Position numbers and translations under genes: made by a program
Shown here: positions 49,595 through 63,800 of the stretch, piece by piece
Layout: every line of letters starts with the position of its first letter
How positions within the stretch are numbered: position 1 is the first letter of the stretch
Notes under the pieces: model-generated
The model's database searches: none
What the model was told of the DNA's origin: nothing
What the model saw: only the letters and a program-made list of their open reading frames with translations
Assembly: GCF_949987515.2 (NCBI RefSeq)
Contig: NC_082698.1
Location: 17,501 to 81,500, forward strand
Length of the DNA: 64,000 nt
Direction of reading: 5' to 3'
DNA from: Delphinus delphis
Lineage: Eukaryota; Chordata; Mammalia; Artiodactyla; Delphinidae

Positions 49595-51441
49595 TTGTCT
49601 TACCCTCACCTGGACCCTAAACCGTCCCCGTCCCCTAACCCTAACCCTAGCCCCAACCCTAACCCTAAAACTTCCCCGAAGCCTGACCCTCACCCGTCCC
49701 CTAATCCTAACCCATACGCTACCGATAACCCGTGCCCTCACACGTACGCTCCCCCTAAAGCGTTGTCGTACCCTCACCTGGACCCTAAACCGTCCCCGTC
49801 CCCTAACCCTAACCCTAGCCCCAACCCTAACCCTAAAACTTCCCCGAAGCCGGACCCTCACCCGTCCCCTAATCCTAACCCGTGCGCTAACGCTAACACG
49901 CGCCCTCACACGTACGCTCCCACTAAAGTGTTGTCGTACCCTCACCTGGACCCTAAACCGTCCCCGTCCCCTAACCCTAACCCTAGCCCGAACCCTAACC
50001 CTAACCCTTCCCCGAAACCTGACCCTCACCCGTCCCCTAATCCTAACCCGTACGCTAACACTAACCGGCACCCTCACACGTACGCTCCCCCTAAAGCGTT
50101 GTCGTTCCCTCACCTGGACCCTAAACCGTCCCCGTCCCCTAACCCTAACCCTAGCCCGAACCCTAACCCTAACCCTTCTCCGAAGCCTGACCCTCACCCG
50201 TCCCCTAATCCTAACCCGTACACTAAGGCTAACCCACGACCTCACAAGTACGCTCCCCCTAAAGCGTTGTCGTACCCTCACCTGGACCCTAAACCGTCCC
50301 CGTCCCCTAACCCTAAACCTAGCCCGAACCCTAACCCTAACACTTCCCCGAAGCCTGACCCTCACCCGTCCCCTAAATCTAACCCGTACGCTAACGCTAA
50401 CCCACGCCCTCACACGTACGCTCCCCCTAAAGCGTTGTCGTACCCTCACCTGGACCCTAAACCGTCCCCGTCCCCTAACCCTAACCCTAACCCGAACCCT
50501 AACCCTAACCCTTCCCCGAAGCCTGACCCTCACCCGTCCCCTAATCCTAACCCGTACGCTAAGGCTAACCCGCGCCTTCACACGTACGCTGCCCCTAAAG
50601 CGTTGTCGTACCCTCACCTGGACCCTAAACCATCCCCGTCCCCTAACCCTAACCCTAGCCCGAACCCTAACCCTAACACTTCCCCGAAGCCTGACCCTCA
50701 CCCGTCCCCTAATCCTAACCCGTACGCTAACGCTAACCCGCGCCCTCACACGTACGCTCCCCCTAAAGCGTTGTCGTACCCTCACCTGGACCCTAAACCG
50801 TCCCCGTCCCCTAACCCTAACCCTAGCCCGAACCCTAACCCTAACCCTTCCCCGAAGCCTGACCCTCACCCGTCCCCTAATCCTAACCCGTACGCTAAGG
50901 CTAACCCGCGCCTTCACACGTACGCTGCCGCTAAAGCGTTTTCGTACCCTCACCTGGACCCTAAACCGTCCCCATCCCCTAACCCTAACCCTAGCCCGAA
51001 CCCTAACCCTAACCCTTCCCCGAATCCTGACCCTCACCCGTCCCCTAATCCTAACCCGTACGCTAACGCTAACCCACGCCCTCACACGTACGCTCCCCCT
51101 AAAGCGTTGTCGTACCCTCACCTGGACCCTAAACCGTCCCCGTCCCCTAACTCTAACCCTAGCCCGAACCCTAACCCTAACCCTTCCCCGAAGCCTGACC
51201 CTCACACGTCCCCTAATCCTAACCCGTACGCTAACGCTAACCCGCGCCCTCACACGAACGCTCCCCCTGAAGCGTTGCCGTACCCTCACCTGGACCCTAA
51301 ACCGTCCCCGTCCCCTAACCCTAACCCTAGCCCAACCCTAAGCCTAACCCTTCCCCGAAGCCTGACCCTCACCCGTCCCCTAATCCTAACCCGTACGCTG
51401 ACGCTAACCCGCGCCCTCACACGTACGCTCCCCCTAAAGCG
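49595..51441 (+). repeat. HOR U2, 11-mer (1847 bp)
   Basis: Length 11 x 168 - 1, with the 1-bp loss at 51329 in the same agcccaaccctaagcc context as in U1. It is U1 with three monomers missing from its first part (the cacatgtacgctc and cacgttcgctc monomers). The rest follows U1 nearly base for base; differences I noticed include aaccggcacc for aacctgcacc near 50065 and ttgccgtacc for ttgtcgtacc near 51276. Confidence 0.92.
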
Positions 51442-53960
51442 TTGTCTTACCCTCACCTGGACCCTAAACCGTCCCCGTCCCCTAACCCTAACCCTAGCCC
51501 CAACCCTAACCCTAAAACTTCCCCGAAGCCTGACCCTCACCCGTCCCCTAATCCTAACCCATACGCTACCGATAACCCGTGCCCTCACACGTACGCTCCC
51601 CCTAAAGCGTTGTCGTACCCTCACCTGGACCCTAAACCGTCCCCGTCCCCTAACCCTAACCCTAGCCCGAACCCTAAGCCTAACCCTTGCCCGAAGCCTG
51701 AGCCTCACCCGTCCCCTAATCCTAACCCGTACGCTAACGCTAACACGCGCCCTCACATGTACGCTCCCCCTAAAGCGTTGTCGTACCCTCACCTGGACCC
51801 TAAACCATCCCCGTCCCCTAACCCTAACCCTAGCCCGAACCCTAACCCTAACACTTCCCCGAAGACTGACCCTCACCCGTCCCCTAATCCTAACCCGTAC
51901 GCTAAGGCTAACCCGCGCCCTCACATGTACGCTCCCCCTAAAGCGTTGTCGTACCCTCACCTGGACCCTAAACCGTCCCTGTCCCCTAACCCTAACCCTA
52001 GCCCGAACCCTAACCCTAACCCTTCCCCGAAGCCTGACCCTCACCAGTCCCCTAATCCTAACCCGTACGCTAACACTAACCTGCACTCTCACACGTACGC
52101 TCCCCCTAAAGCGTTGTCGTACCCTCACCTGGACCCTAAACCGTCCCCGTCCCCTAACCCTAACCCTAGCCCGAACCCTAACCCTAACCCTTCCCCGAAA
52201 CCTGACCCTCACCCGTCCCCTAATCCTAACCCGTACGCTAACACTAACCTGCACCCTCACATGTACGCTCCCCCTAAAGCGTTGTCGTACCCTCACCTGG
52301 ACCCTAAACCGTCCCCGTCCCCTAACCCTAACCCTAGCCCGAACCCTAACCCTAACCCTTCTCCGAAGCCTGACCCTCACCCATCCCCTAATCCTAACCC
52401 GTACACTAAGGCTAACCCACGACCTCACAAGTACGCTCCCCCTAAAGCGTTGTCGTACCCTCACCTGGACCCTAAACCGTCCCCGTCCCCTAACCCTAAA
52501 CCTAGCCCGAACCCTAACCCTAACACTTCCCCGAAGCCTGACCCTCACCCGTCCCCTAATCCTAACCCGTACGCTAACGCTAACCCACGCCCTCACACGT
52601 ACGCTCCCCCTAAAGCGTTGTCGTACCCTCACCTGGACCCTAAACCGTCCCCGTCCCCTAACCCTAACCCTAACCCGAACCCTAACCCTAACCCTTCCCC
52701 GAAGCCTGACCCTCACCCGTCCCCTAATCCTAACCCGTACGCTAAGGCTAACCCGGGCCTTCACACGTACGCTGCCCCTAAAGCGTTGTCGTACCCTCAC
52801 CTGGACCCTAAACCGTCCCCGTCCCCTAACCCTAACCCTAGCCCGAACCCTAACCCTAACACTTCCCCGAAGCCTGACCCTCACCCGTCCCCTAATCCTA
52901 ACCCGTACGCTAACGCTAACCCGCGCCCTCACACGTACGCTCCCCCTAAAGCGTTGTCGTACCCTCACCTGGACCCTAAACCGTCCCCGTCCCCTAACCC
53001 TAACCCTAGCCCGAACCCTAACCCTAACCCTTCCCCGAAGCCTGACCCTCACCCGTCCCCTAATCCTAACCCGTACGCTAACGCTAAACCGCGCCCTCAA
53101 ACGTACGCTCCCCCTAAAGCGTTGTCGTACCCTCACCTGGACCCTAAACCATCCCCGTCACCTAACCCTAACCCTAGCCCGAACCCTAACCCTAACCCTT
53201 CCCCGAAGCCTGACTCTCACCCGTCCCATAATCCTAACCCATACGCTAAGGCTAACCCACGCCCTCACACGTATGCTCCCCCTAAAGCGTTGTCGTACCC
53301 TCACCTGGACCCTAAACCGTCCCCGTCCCCTAACCCTAACCCTAGCCCGAACCCTAACCCTAACCCTTCCCCAAAGCCTGACCCTCACCCGTCCCCTAAT
53401 CCTAACCCGTACGCTAACGCTAACCCGCGCCCTCACACGTACGCTCCCCCTAAAGCGTTGTCGTACCCTCACCTGGACCCTAAACCGTCCCCGTCCCCTA
53501 ACCCTAACCCTGGCCCGAACCCTAACCCTAACCCTTCCCCAAAGCCTGAACCTCAACCGTCCCCTAATCCTAACCCGTACGCTAACGCTAACCCGCGCCC
53601 TCACACGTACGCTCCCCCTAAAGCGTTGCCGTACCCTCACCTGGACCCTAAACCGTCCCCGTCCCCTAACCCTAACCCTAGCCCGAACCCTAACCCCAAC
53701 CCTTCCCCGAAGCCTGACCCTCACCCGTCCCCTAATCCTAACCCGTACGCTAACACTAACCCGCGCCCTCACACGTACGCTCCCCCTAAAGCGTTGTCGT
53801 ACCCTCACCTAGATCCTAAACAGTCCACGTCCCCTAACCCTAACCCTAGCCCGAACCCTAACCCTAACCCTTCCCCGAAGCCTGACCCTCACCCGTCCCC
53901 TAATCCTAACCCGTACGCTAACGCTAACCCGCGCCCTCACACGTACGCTCCCCCTAAGCG
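51442..53960 (+). repeat. HOR U3, 15-mer (2519 bp)
   Basis: Length 15 x 168 - 1. Here the lost base is at a different place: ccccctaagcgttg for ccccctaaagcgttg at about 53955. The unit starts like U1 and U2 but ends with a different set of monomers (cctcaaacgtacg, ccctcacatggacc-free, cctggcccgaac, tagatcctaaac at 53810) shared with 45.7-47.2 kb and with U4. Between tagatcc and the ctaagcg end it is 504 bp (three monomers) shorter than the copy at 46.6-47.2 kb. Confidence 0.9.
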
Positions 53961-56900
53961 TTGTCTTACCCTCACCTGGACCCTAAACCGTCCCCGTCCC
54001 CTAACCCTAACCCTAGCCCCAACCCTAACCCTAAAACTTCCCCGAAGCCTGACCCTCACCCGTCCCCTAAACCTAACCCATACGCTACCGATAACCCGTG
54101 CCCTCACACGTACGCTCCCCCTAAAGCGTTGTCGTACCCTCACCTGGACCCTAAACCGTCCCCGTCCCCTAACCCTAACCCTAGCCCGAACCCTAAGCCT
54201 AACCCTTGCCCGAAGCCTGAGCCTCACCCGTCCCCTAATCCTAACCCGTACGCTAACGCTAACACGCGCCCTCACATGTACGCTCCCCCTAAAGCGTTGT
54301 CGTACCCTCACCTGGACCCTAAACCATCCCCGTCCCCTAACCCTAACCCTAGCCCGAACCCTAACCCTAACACTTCCCCGAAGCCTGACCCTCACCCGTC
54401 CCCTAATCCTAACCCGTACGCTAAGGCTAACCCGCGCCCTCACATGTACGCTCCCCCTAAAGCGTTGTCGTACCCTCACCTGGACCCTAAACCGTCTCTG
54501 TCCCCTAACCCTAACCCTAGCCCGGACCCTAACCCTAACCCTTCCCCGAAGCCTGACCCTCACCAGTCCCCTAATCCTAACCCGTACGCTAACACTAACC
54601 TGCACCCTCACACGTACGCTCCCCCTAAAGCGTTGTCGTACCCTCACCTGGACCCTAAACCGTCCCCGTCCCCTAACCCTAACCCTAGCCCGAACCCTAA
54701 CCCTAACCCTTCCCCGAAACCTGACCCTCACCCGTCCCCTAATCCTAACCCGTACACTAACACTAACCTGCACCCTCACACGTACGATCCCCCTAAAGCG
54801 TTGTCGTACCCTCACCTGGACCCTAAACCGTCCCCGTCCCCTAACCCTAACCCTAGCCCGAACCCTAACCCTAACCCTTCTCCGAAGCCTGACCCTCACC
54901 CATCCCCTAATCCTAACCCGTACACTAAGGCTAACCCACGACCTCACAAGTACGCTCCCCCTAAAGCGTTGTCGTACCCTCACCTGGACCCTAAACCGTC
55001 CCCGTCCCCTAACCCTAAACCTAGCCCGAACCCTAACCCTAACACTTCCCCGAAGCCTGACCCTCACCCGTCCCCTAATCCTAACCCGTACGCTAACGCT
55101 AACCCACGCCCTCACACGTACGCTCCCCCTAAAGCGTTGTCGTACCCTCACCTGGACCCTAAACCGTCCCCGTCCCCTAACCCTAACCCTAACCCGAACC
55201 CTAACCCTAACCCTTCCCCGAAGCCTGACCCTCACCCGTCCCCTAATCCTAACCCGTACGCTAAGGCTAACCCGGGCCTTCACACGTACGCTGCCCCTAA
55301 AGCGTTGTCGTACCCTCACCTGGACCCTAAACCGTCCCCGTCCCCTAACCCTAACCCTAGCCCGAACCCTAACCCTAACACTTCCCCGAAGCCTGACCCT
55401 CACCCGTCCCCTAATCCTAACCCGTACGCTAACGCTAACCCGCGCCCTCACACGTACGCTCCCCCTAAAGCGTTGTCGTACCCTCACCTGGACCCTAAAC
55501 CGTCCCCGTCCCCTAACCCTAACCCTAGCCTGAACCCTAACCCTAACCCTTCCCCGAAGCCTGACCCTCACCCGTCCCCTAATCCTAACCCGTAAGCTAA
55601 CGCTAACCCGCGCCCTCAAACGTACGCTCCCCCTAAAGCGTTGTCGTACCCTCACCTGGACCCTAAACCATCCCCGTCACCTAACCCTAACCCTAGCCCG
55701 AACCCTAACCCTAACCCTTCCCCGAAGCCTGACTCTCACCCGTCCCATAATCCTAACCCATACGCTAAGGCTAACCCACGCCCTCACACGTACGCTCCCC
55801 CTAAAGCGTTGCCGTACCCTCACCTGGACCCTAAACCGTCCCCATCCCCTAACACTAAACCTAGCCCGAATGATAACCCTAACCCTTCCCCGAAGCCTGA
55901 CCCTCACCCGTCCCCAAATCCTAACCCGTACGCTAACGCTAACCCGCGCCCTCACACGTACGCTCCCCCTAAAGCGTTGCCGTACCCTCACCTGGACCCT
56001 AAACCGTCCCCGTCCCCTAACCCTAACCCTAGCCCGAACCCTAACCCTAACCCTTCCCCGAAGCCTGACCCTCACCCGTCCCCTAATCCTAACCCGTACG
56101 CTAACACTAACCCGCGCCCTCACACGTACGCTCCCCCTAAAGCGTTGTCGTACCCTCACCTAGATCCTAAACAGTCCACGTCCCCTAACCCTAACCCTAG
56201 CCCGAACCCTAACCCTAACCCTTCCCCGAAGCCTGACCCTCACCCGTCCCCTAATCCTAACCCGTACGCTAACGCTAACACACGCCCTCACACGTACTCT
56301 CCCCCTAAAGCGTTGTCGTACCCTCACCTGGACCCTAAACCGTCCCCGTCCCCTAACCCTAACCCTAGCCCAAACCCTAACCGTAAACATTTTCCGAAGC
56401 CTGACCCTCACCCGTCCCCTAATCCTAACTCGTATGCTAACGCTAACCCGCGCCCTCACACGTACGCTCCCCCTAAAGCGTTGTCGTACCCTCACCTGGA
56501 CCCTAAACCGTCCCCGTCCCCTAACCCTAACCCTAACCCGAACCCTAACCCTAACTCTTCCCCAAAGCCTGACCCTCAACCGTCCCCTAATCCTAACCCG
56601 TACGCTAACGCTAACCCGCGCCCTCACACGTACGCTCCCCCTAAAGCGTTGTCGTACCCTCACCTGGACCCTAAACCGTCCCCGTCCCATAACCCTAACC
56701 CTAGCCCGAACCCTAACCCTAACCCTTCCTCGAAGCCTGACCCTCACCCGTCCCATAATCCTAACCCGTACGCTAACGCTAACCCGCGCCCTCACACGTA
56801 CGCTCCCCCTAAAGCGTTGTCGTACCCTCACCTGGACCCTAAACCGTCCCCGTCCCCTAACCCTAACCCTAGCCCGAATCCTAACCCTAACCCTTCCCCG

Positions 56901-57151
56901 AAGCCTGACCCTCACCCATCCCCTAATCCTAACCCGTACGCTAACGCTAACCCGCGCCCTCACACGTACGCTCCCCCTAAAGCGTTGTCGTACCCTCACC
57001 TGGACCCTAAACCGTCCCCGTCCCCTAACCCTAACCCTAGCCCGAACCCTAAGCCTAACCCTTCCTCGAAGCCTGACCCTCACCCGTCCCCTAATCCTAA
57101 CCCGTACGCTAACGCTAACCCGCGCCCTCACACGTACGCTCCCCCTAAGCG
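53961..57151 (+). repeat. HOR U4, 19-mer (3191 bp)
   Basis: Length 19 x 168 - 1, with the 1-bp loss at ctaagcg near 57148. The first part follows U3. Private changes include aatgataaccc near 55868, cccggaccc near 54522 and cccgtaagc near 55592. Between tagatcc (56161) and the ctaagcg end it is 840 bp (five monomers) longer than U3 and 336 bp (two monomers) longer than the copy ending at 47243. Confidence 0.9.
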
Positions 57152-58830
57152 TTGTCTTACCCTCACCTGGACCCTAAACCGTCCCCGTCCCCTAACCCTA
57201 ACCCTAGCCCCAACCCTAACCCTAAAACTTCCCCGAAGCCTGACCCTCACCCGTCCCCTAATCCTAACCCGTACGCTACCGCTAACCCGCGCCCTCACAC
57301 CTACGCTCCCCCTAAAGCGTTGTCGTACCCTCACCTGGACCCTAAACCGTCCCCGTCCCCTAACCCTAACCCTAGCCCGAACCCTAAGCCTAACCCTTCC
57401 CCGAAGCCTGACCCTCACCCGTCCCCTAATCCTAACCCGTACGCTAACGCTAACCCGCGCCCTCACACGTTCGCTCCCCCTAAAGCGTTGTCGTACCCTC
57501 ACCTGGACCCTAAACCGTCCCCGTCCCCTAACCCTAACCCTAGCCCGAATCCTAACCCTAACCCTTCCCCGAAGCCGGACCCTCACCCGTCCCCTAATCC
57601 TAACCCGTGCGCTAACGCTAACACGCGCCCTCACACGTACGCTCCCCCTAAAGTGTTGTCGTACCCTCACCTGGACCCTAAACCGTCCCCGTCCCCTAAC
57701 CCTTACCCTAGCCCGAACCCTAACCCTAACCCTTCCGCGAAACCTGACCCTCACCCATCGCCTAATCCTAACCCGTACGCTAACACTAACCTGCACCCTC
57801 ACACGTACGCTCCCCCTAAAGCGGTGTCGTACCCTCACCTGGACCCTAAACCGTCCCCGTCCCCTAACCCTAACCCTAGCCCGAACCCTAACCCTAACCC
57901 TTCTCCGAAGCCTGACACTCACCCGTCCCCTAATCCTAACCCGTACACTAAGGCTAACCCACGACCTCACAAGTACGCTCCCCCTAAAGCGTTGTCGTAC
58001 CCTCACCTGGACCCTAAACCGTCCCCGTCCCCTAACCCTAACCCTAGCCCGAACCCTAACCCTAACACTTCCCCGAAGCCTGACCCTCACCCGTCCCCTA
58101 ATCCTAACCCGTACGCTAACGCTAACCCGCGCCCTCACACGTACGCTCCCCCTAAAGCGTTGTCGTACCCTCACCTGGACCCTAAACCGTCCCCGTCCCC
58201 TAACCCTAACCCTAGCCCGAACCCTAACCCTAACCCTTCCCCGAAGCCTGACCCTCACCCGTCCCCTAATCCTAACCCGTACGCTAAGGCTAACCCGCGC
58301 CTTCACACGTACACTGCGGCTAAAGCGTTTTCGTACCCTCACCTGGACCCTAAACCGTCCCCATCCCCTAACCCTAACCCTAGCCCGAACCCTAACCCTA
58401 ACCCTTCCCCGAATCCTGACCCTCACCCGTCCCCTAATCCTAACCCGTACGCTAACGCTAACCCACGCCCTCACACGTACGCTCCCCCTAAAGCGTTGTC
58501 GTACCCTCACCTGGACCCTAAACCGTCCCCGTCCCCTAACTCTAACCCTAGCCCGAACCCTAACCCTAACCCTTCCCCGAAGCCTGACCCTCACCCGTCC
58601 CCTAATCCTAACCCGTACGCTAACGCTAACCCGCGCCCTCACACGTACGCTCCCCCTGAAGCGTTGTCGTACCCTCACCTGGACCCTAAACCGTCCCCGT
58701 CCCCTAACCGTAACCCTAGCCCAACCCTAAGCCTAACCCTTCCCCGAAGCCTGACCCTCACCCGTCCCCTAATCCTAACCCGTACGCTGACGCTAACCCG
58801 CGCCCTCACACGTACGCTCCCCCTAAAGCG
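57152..58830 (+). repeat. HOR U5, 10-mer (1679 bp)
   Basis: Length 10 x 168 - 1, with the 1-bp loss at 58718 in the agcccaaccctaagcc context. It is the shortest complete HOR here. It resembles U1 with four monomers removed and carries the U1-type end (gctaaagcgttttc near 58319, ccgaatcctgacc, cctaactctaacc, ctgaagcgttg). Private changes include cttccgcgaaacc near 57735 and aaagcggtgtc near 57823. Confidence 0.91.
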
Positions 58831-60845
58831 TTGTCTTACCCTCACCTGGACCCTAAACCGTCCCCGTCCCCTAACCCTAACCCTAGCCAGAACCCTAACC
58901 CTAACACTTCCCCGAAGCCTGACCCTCACCCGTCCCCTAATCCTAACCCGTACGCTACCGATAACCCGTGCCCTCACACGTACGCTCCCCCTAAAGCGTT
59001 GTCGTACCCTCACCTGGACCCTAAACCGTCCCCGTCCCCTAACCCTAACCCTAGCCCGAACCCTAAGCCTAACCCTTGCCCGAAGCCTGAGCCTCACCCG
59101 TCCCCTAATCCTAACCCGTACGCTAACGCTAACACGCGCCCTCACATGTACGCTCCCCCTAAAGCGTTGTCGTACCCTCACCTGGACCCTAAACCATCCC
59201 CGTCCCCTAACCCTAACCCTAGCCCGAACCCTAACCCTAACACTTCCCCGAAGCCTGACCCTCACCCGTCCCCTAATCCTAACCCGTACGCTAAGGCTAA
59301 CCCGCGCCCTCACATGTACGCTCCCCCTAAAGCGTTGTCGTACCCTCACCTGGACCCTAAACCGTCCCTGTCCCCTAACCCTAACCCTAGCCCGAACCCT
59401 AACCCTAACCCTTCCCCGAAGCCTGACCCTCACCAGTCCCCTAATCCTAACCCGTACGCTAACACTAACCTGCACCCTCACACGTACGCTCCCCCTAAAG
59501 CGTTGTCGTACCCTCACCTGGACCCTAAACCGTCCCCGTCCCCTAACCCTAACCCTAGCCCGAACCCTAACCCTAACCCTTCCCCGAAACCTGACCCTCA
59601 CCCGTCCCCTAATCCTAACCCGTACGCTAACACTAACCTGCACCCTCACACGTACGCTCCCCCTAAAGCGTTGTCGTACCCTCACCTGGACCCTAAACCG
59701 TCCCCGTCCCCTAACCCTAACCCTAGCCCGAACCCTAACCCTAACCCTTCTCCGAAGCCTGACCCTCACCCATCCCCTAATCCTAACCCGTACACTAAGG
59801 CTAACCCACGACCTCACAAGTACGCTCCCCCTAAAGCGTTGTCGTACCCTCACCTGGACCCTAAACCGTCCCCGTCCCCTAGCCCTAAACCTAGCCCGAA
59901 CCCTAACCCTAACACTTCCCCGAAGCCTGACCCTCACCCGTCCCCTAATCCTAACCCGTACGCTAACGCTAACCCACGCCCTCACACGTACGCTGCCCCT
60001 AAAGCGTTGTCGTACCCTCACCTGGACCCTAAACCGTCCCCGTCCCCTAACCCTAACCCTAGCCCGAACCCTAACCCTAACACTTCCCCGAAGCCTGACC
60101 CTCACCCGTCCCCTAATCCTAACCCGTACGCTAACGCTAACCCGCGCCCTCACACGTACGCTCCCCCTAAAGCGTTTTCGTACCCTCACCTGGACCCTAA
60201 ACCGTCCCCGTCCCCTAACCCTAACCCTAGCCCGAACCCTAACCCTAACCCTTCCCCGAAGCCTGACCCTCACCCGTCCCCTAATCCTAACTCGTACGCT
60301 AAGGCTAACCCGCGCCTTCACACGTACGCTGCCGCTAAAGCGTTTTCGTACCCTCACCTGGACCCTAAACCGTCCCCGTCCCCTAACCCTAACCCTAGCC
60401 CGAACCCTAACCCTAACCCTTCCCCGAATCCTGACCCTCACCCGTCCCCTAATCCTAACCCGTACGCTAACGCTAACCCACGCCCTCACACGTACGCTCC
60501 CCCTAAAGCGTTGTCGTACCCTCACCTGGACCCTAAACCGTCCCCGTCCCCTAACTCTAACCCTAGCCCGAACCCTAACCCTAACCCTTCCCCGAAGCCT
60601 GACCCTCACCCGTCCCCTAATCCTAACCCGTACGCTAACGCTAACCCGCGCCCTCACACGTACGCTCCCCCTGAAGCGTTGTCGTACCCTCACCTGGACC
60701 CTAAACCGTCCCCGTCCCCTAACCCTAACCCTAGCCCAACCCTAAGCCTAACCCTTCCCCGAAGCCTGACCCTCACCCGTCCCCTAATCCTAACCCGTAC
60801 GCTGACGCTAACCCGCGCCCTCACACGTACGCTCCCCCTAAGGCG
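58831..60845 (+). repeat. HOR U6, 12-mer (2015 bp)
   Basis: Length 12 x 168 - 1, with the 1-bp loss at 60733. The opening monomer differs from the other HOR starts: agccagaaccc and ctaacacttcc instead of agccccaaccc and ctaaaacttcc. The middle follows U3/U4 (cacatgtacg, ctcaccagtcc, aacctgcacc, gacctcacaag) and the end follows U1/U2/U5, so this unit is a combination of both end classes. Confidence 0.91.
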
Positions 60846-63800
60846 TTGTCTTACCCTCACCTGGACCCTAAACCGTCCCCGTCCCCTAACCCTAACCCTA
60901 GCCCCAACCCTAACCCTAAAACTTCCCCGAAGCCTGACCCTCGCCCGTCCCCTAATCCTAACCCGTACGCTACCGATAACCCGTGCCCTCACACGTACGC
61001 TCCCCCTAAAGCGTTGTCGTACCCTCACCTGGACCCTAAACCGTCCCCGTCCCCTAACCCTAACCCTAGCCCGAACCCTAAGCCTAACCCTTGCCCGAAG
61101 CCTGAGCCTCACCCGTCCCCTAATCCTAACCCGTACGCTAACGCTAACACGCGCCCTCACATGTACGCTCCCCCTAAAGCGTTGTCGTACCCTCACCTGG
61201 ACCCTAAACCGTCCCCGTCCCTTAACCCTAACCCTAGCCCGAACCCTAACCCTAACACTTCCCCGAAGCCTGACCCTCACCCGTCCCCTAATCCTAACCC
61301 GTACGCTAAGGCTAACCCGCGCCCTCACATGTACGCTCCCCCTAAAGCGTTGTCGTACCCTCACCTGGACCCTAAACCGTCCCTGTCCCCTAACCCTAAC
61401 CCTAGCCCGAACCCTAACCCTAACCCTTCCCCGAAGCCTGACCCTCACCAGTCCCCTAATCCTAACCCGTACGCTAACACTAACCTGCACCCTCACACGT
61501 ACGCTCCCCCTAAAGCGTTGTCGTACCCTCACCTGGACCCTAAACCGTCCCCATCCCCTAACCCTAACCCTAGCCCGAACCCTAACCCTAACCCTTCCCC
61601 GAAGCCTGACCCTCACCCGTCCCCTAATCCTAACCCGTACGCTAAGGCTAACCCACGACCTCACAAGTACGCTCCCCCGAAATCGTTGTCGTACCCTCAC
61701 CTGGACCGTAAACCGTCCCCGTCCCCTAACCCTAAACCTAGCCCGAACCCTAACCCTAACACTTCCCCGAAGCCTGACCCTCACCCGTCCCCTAATCCTA
61801 ACCCGTACGCTAACGCTAACCCACGCCCTCACACGTACGCTCCCCCTAAAGCGTTGTCGTACCCTCACCTGGACCCTAAACCGTCCCCGTCCCCTAACCT
61901 TAACCCTAGCCCGAACCCTAAGCCTAACCCTTGCCCGAAGCCTGACCCTCACCCGTCCCCTAATCCTAACCCGTACGCTAACGATAACCCGCGCCCTCAC
62001 ACGTACGCTCCCCCTAAAGCGTTGTCGTACCCTCACCTGGACCCTAAACCGTCCCCGTCCCCTAACCCTAACCCTAACCCGAACCCTAACCCTAACCCTT
62101 CCCCGAAGCCTGACCCTCACCCGTCCCCTAATCCTAACCCGTACGCTAAGGCTAACCCGCGCCTTCACACGTACGCTGCCCCTAAAGCGTTGTCGTACCC
62201 TCACCTGGACCCTAAACCGTCCCCGTCCCCTAACCCTAACCCTAGCCAGAACCCTAACCCTAACACTTCCCCGAAGCCTGACCCTCACCCGTCCCCTAAT
62301 CCTAACCCGTACGCTAACGCTAACCCACGCCCTCACACGTACGCTCCCCCTAAAGCGTTGTCGTACCCTCACCTGGACCCTAAACCGTCCCCGTCCCCTA
62401 ACCCTAACCCTAGCCCGAACCCTAAGCCTAACCCTTCCCCGAAGCCTGACCCTCACCCGTCCCCTAATCTTAACCCGTACGCTAACGCTAAACCGTGCCC
62501 TCACACGTACGCTCCCCCTAAAACGTTGTCGTAGCCTCACCTGGACCCTAAACCATCCCCGTCCCCTAACCCTAACCCTAGCCCGAACCCTAACCCTAAC
62601 CCTTCCCCGAAGCCTGACCCTCACCCGTCCCATAATCCTAACCCGTACGCTAACGCTAACCCGCGCCCTCACATGCACGCTCCCCCTATAGCGTTGTCGT
62701 ACCCTCACTTAGACCATAAACCGTCCCCGTCCCCTAACCCTAACCCTAGCCCGAACCCTAACCCTAACCCTTCCCCGAAGCCTGACCCTCACCCGTCCCC
62801 TAATCCTAACCCGTACGCTAACGCTAACCCGCGCCCTCACACGTACGTTCCCCCTAAAGCGTTGTCGTACCCTCACCTGGGCCCTAAACCGTCCCCGTCC
62901 CCTAACCCTAACCCTAGCCCGAACCCTAACCCTAACCCTTCTCCGAAGCCTGACCCTCACCCATCCCCTAATCCTAACCCGTACACTAAGGCTAACCCAC
63001 GACCTCACAAGTACGCTCCCCCTAAAGCGTTGTCGTACCCTCACCTGGACCCTAAACCGTCCCCGTCCCCTAACCCTAAACCTAGCCCGAACCCTAACCC
63101 TAACACTTCCCCGAAGCCTGACCCTCACCCGTCCCCTAATCCTAACCCGTACGCTAACGCTAACCCACGCCCTCACACGTACGCTGCCCCTAAAGCGTTG
63201 TCGTACCCTCACCTGGACCCTAAACCGTCCCCGTCCCCTAACCCTAACCCTAGCCCGAACCCTAACCCTAACACTTCCCCGAAGCCTGACCCTCACCCGT
63301 CCCCTAATCCTAACCCGTACGCTAACGCTAACCCGCGCCCTCACACGTACGCTCCCCCTAAAGCGTTGTCGTACCCTCACCTGGACCCTAAACCGTCCCC
63401 GTCCCCTAACCCTAACCCTAGCCCGAACCCTAACCCTAACCCTTCCCCGAAGCCTGACCCTCACCCGTCCCCTAATCCTAACTCGTACGCTAAGGCTAAC
63501 CCGCGCCTTCACACGTACGCTGCCGCTAAAGCGTTTTCGTACCCTCACCTGGACCCTAAACCGTCCCCGTCCCCTAACCCTAACCCTAGCCCGAACCCTA
63601 ACCCTAACCCTTCCCCGAATCCTGACCCTCACCCGTCCCCTAATCCTAACCCGTACGCTAACGCTAACCCACGCCCTCACACGTACGCTCCCCCTAAAGC
63701 GTTGTCGTACCCTCACCTGGACCCTAAACCGTCCCCGTCCCCTAACTCTAACCCTAGCCCGAACCCTAACCCTAACCCTTCCCCGAAGCCTGACCCTCAC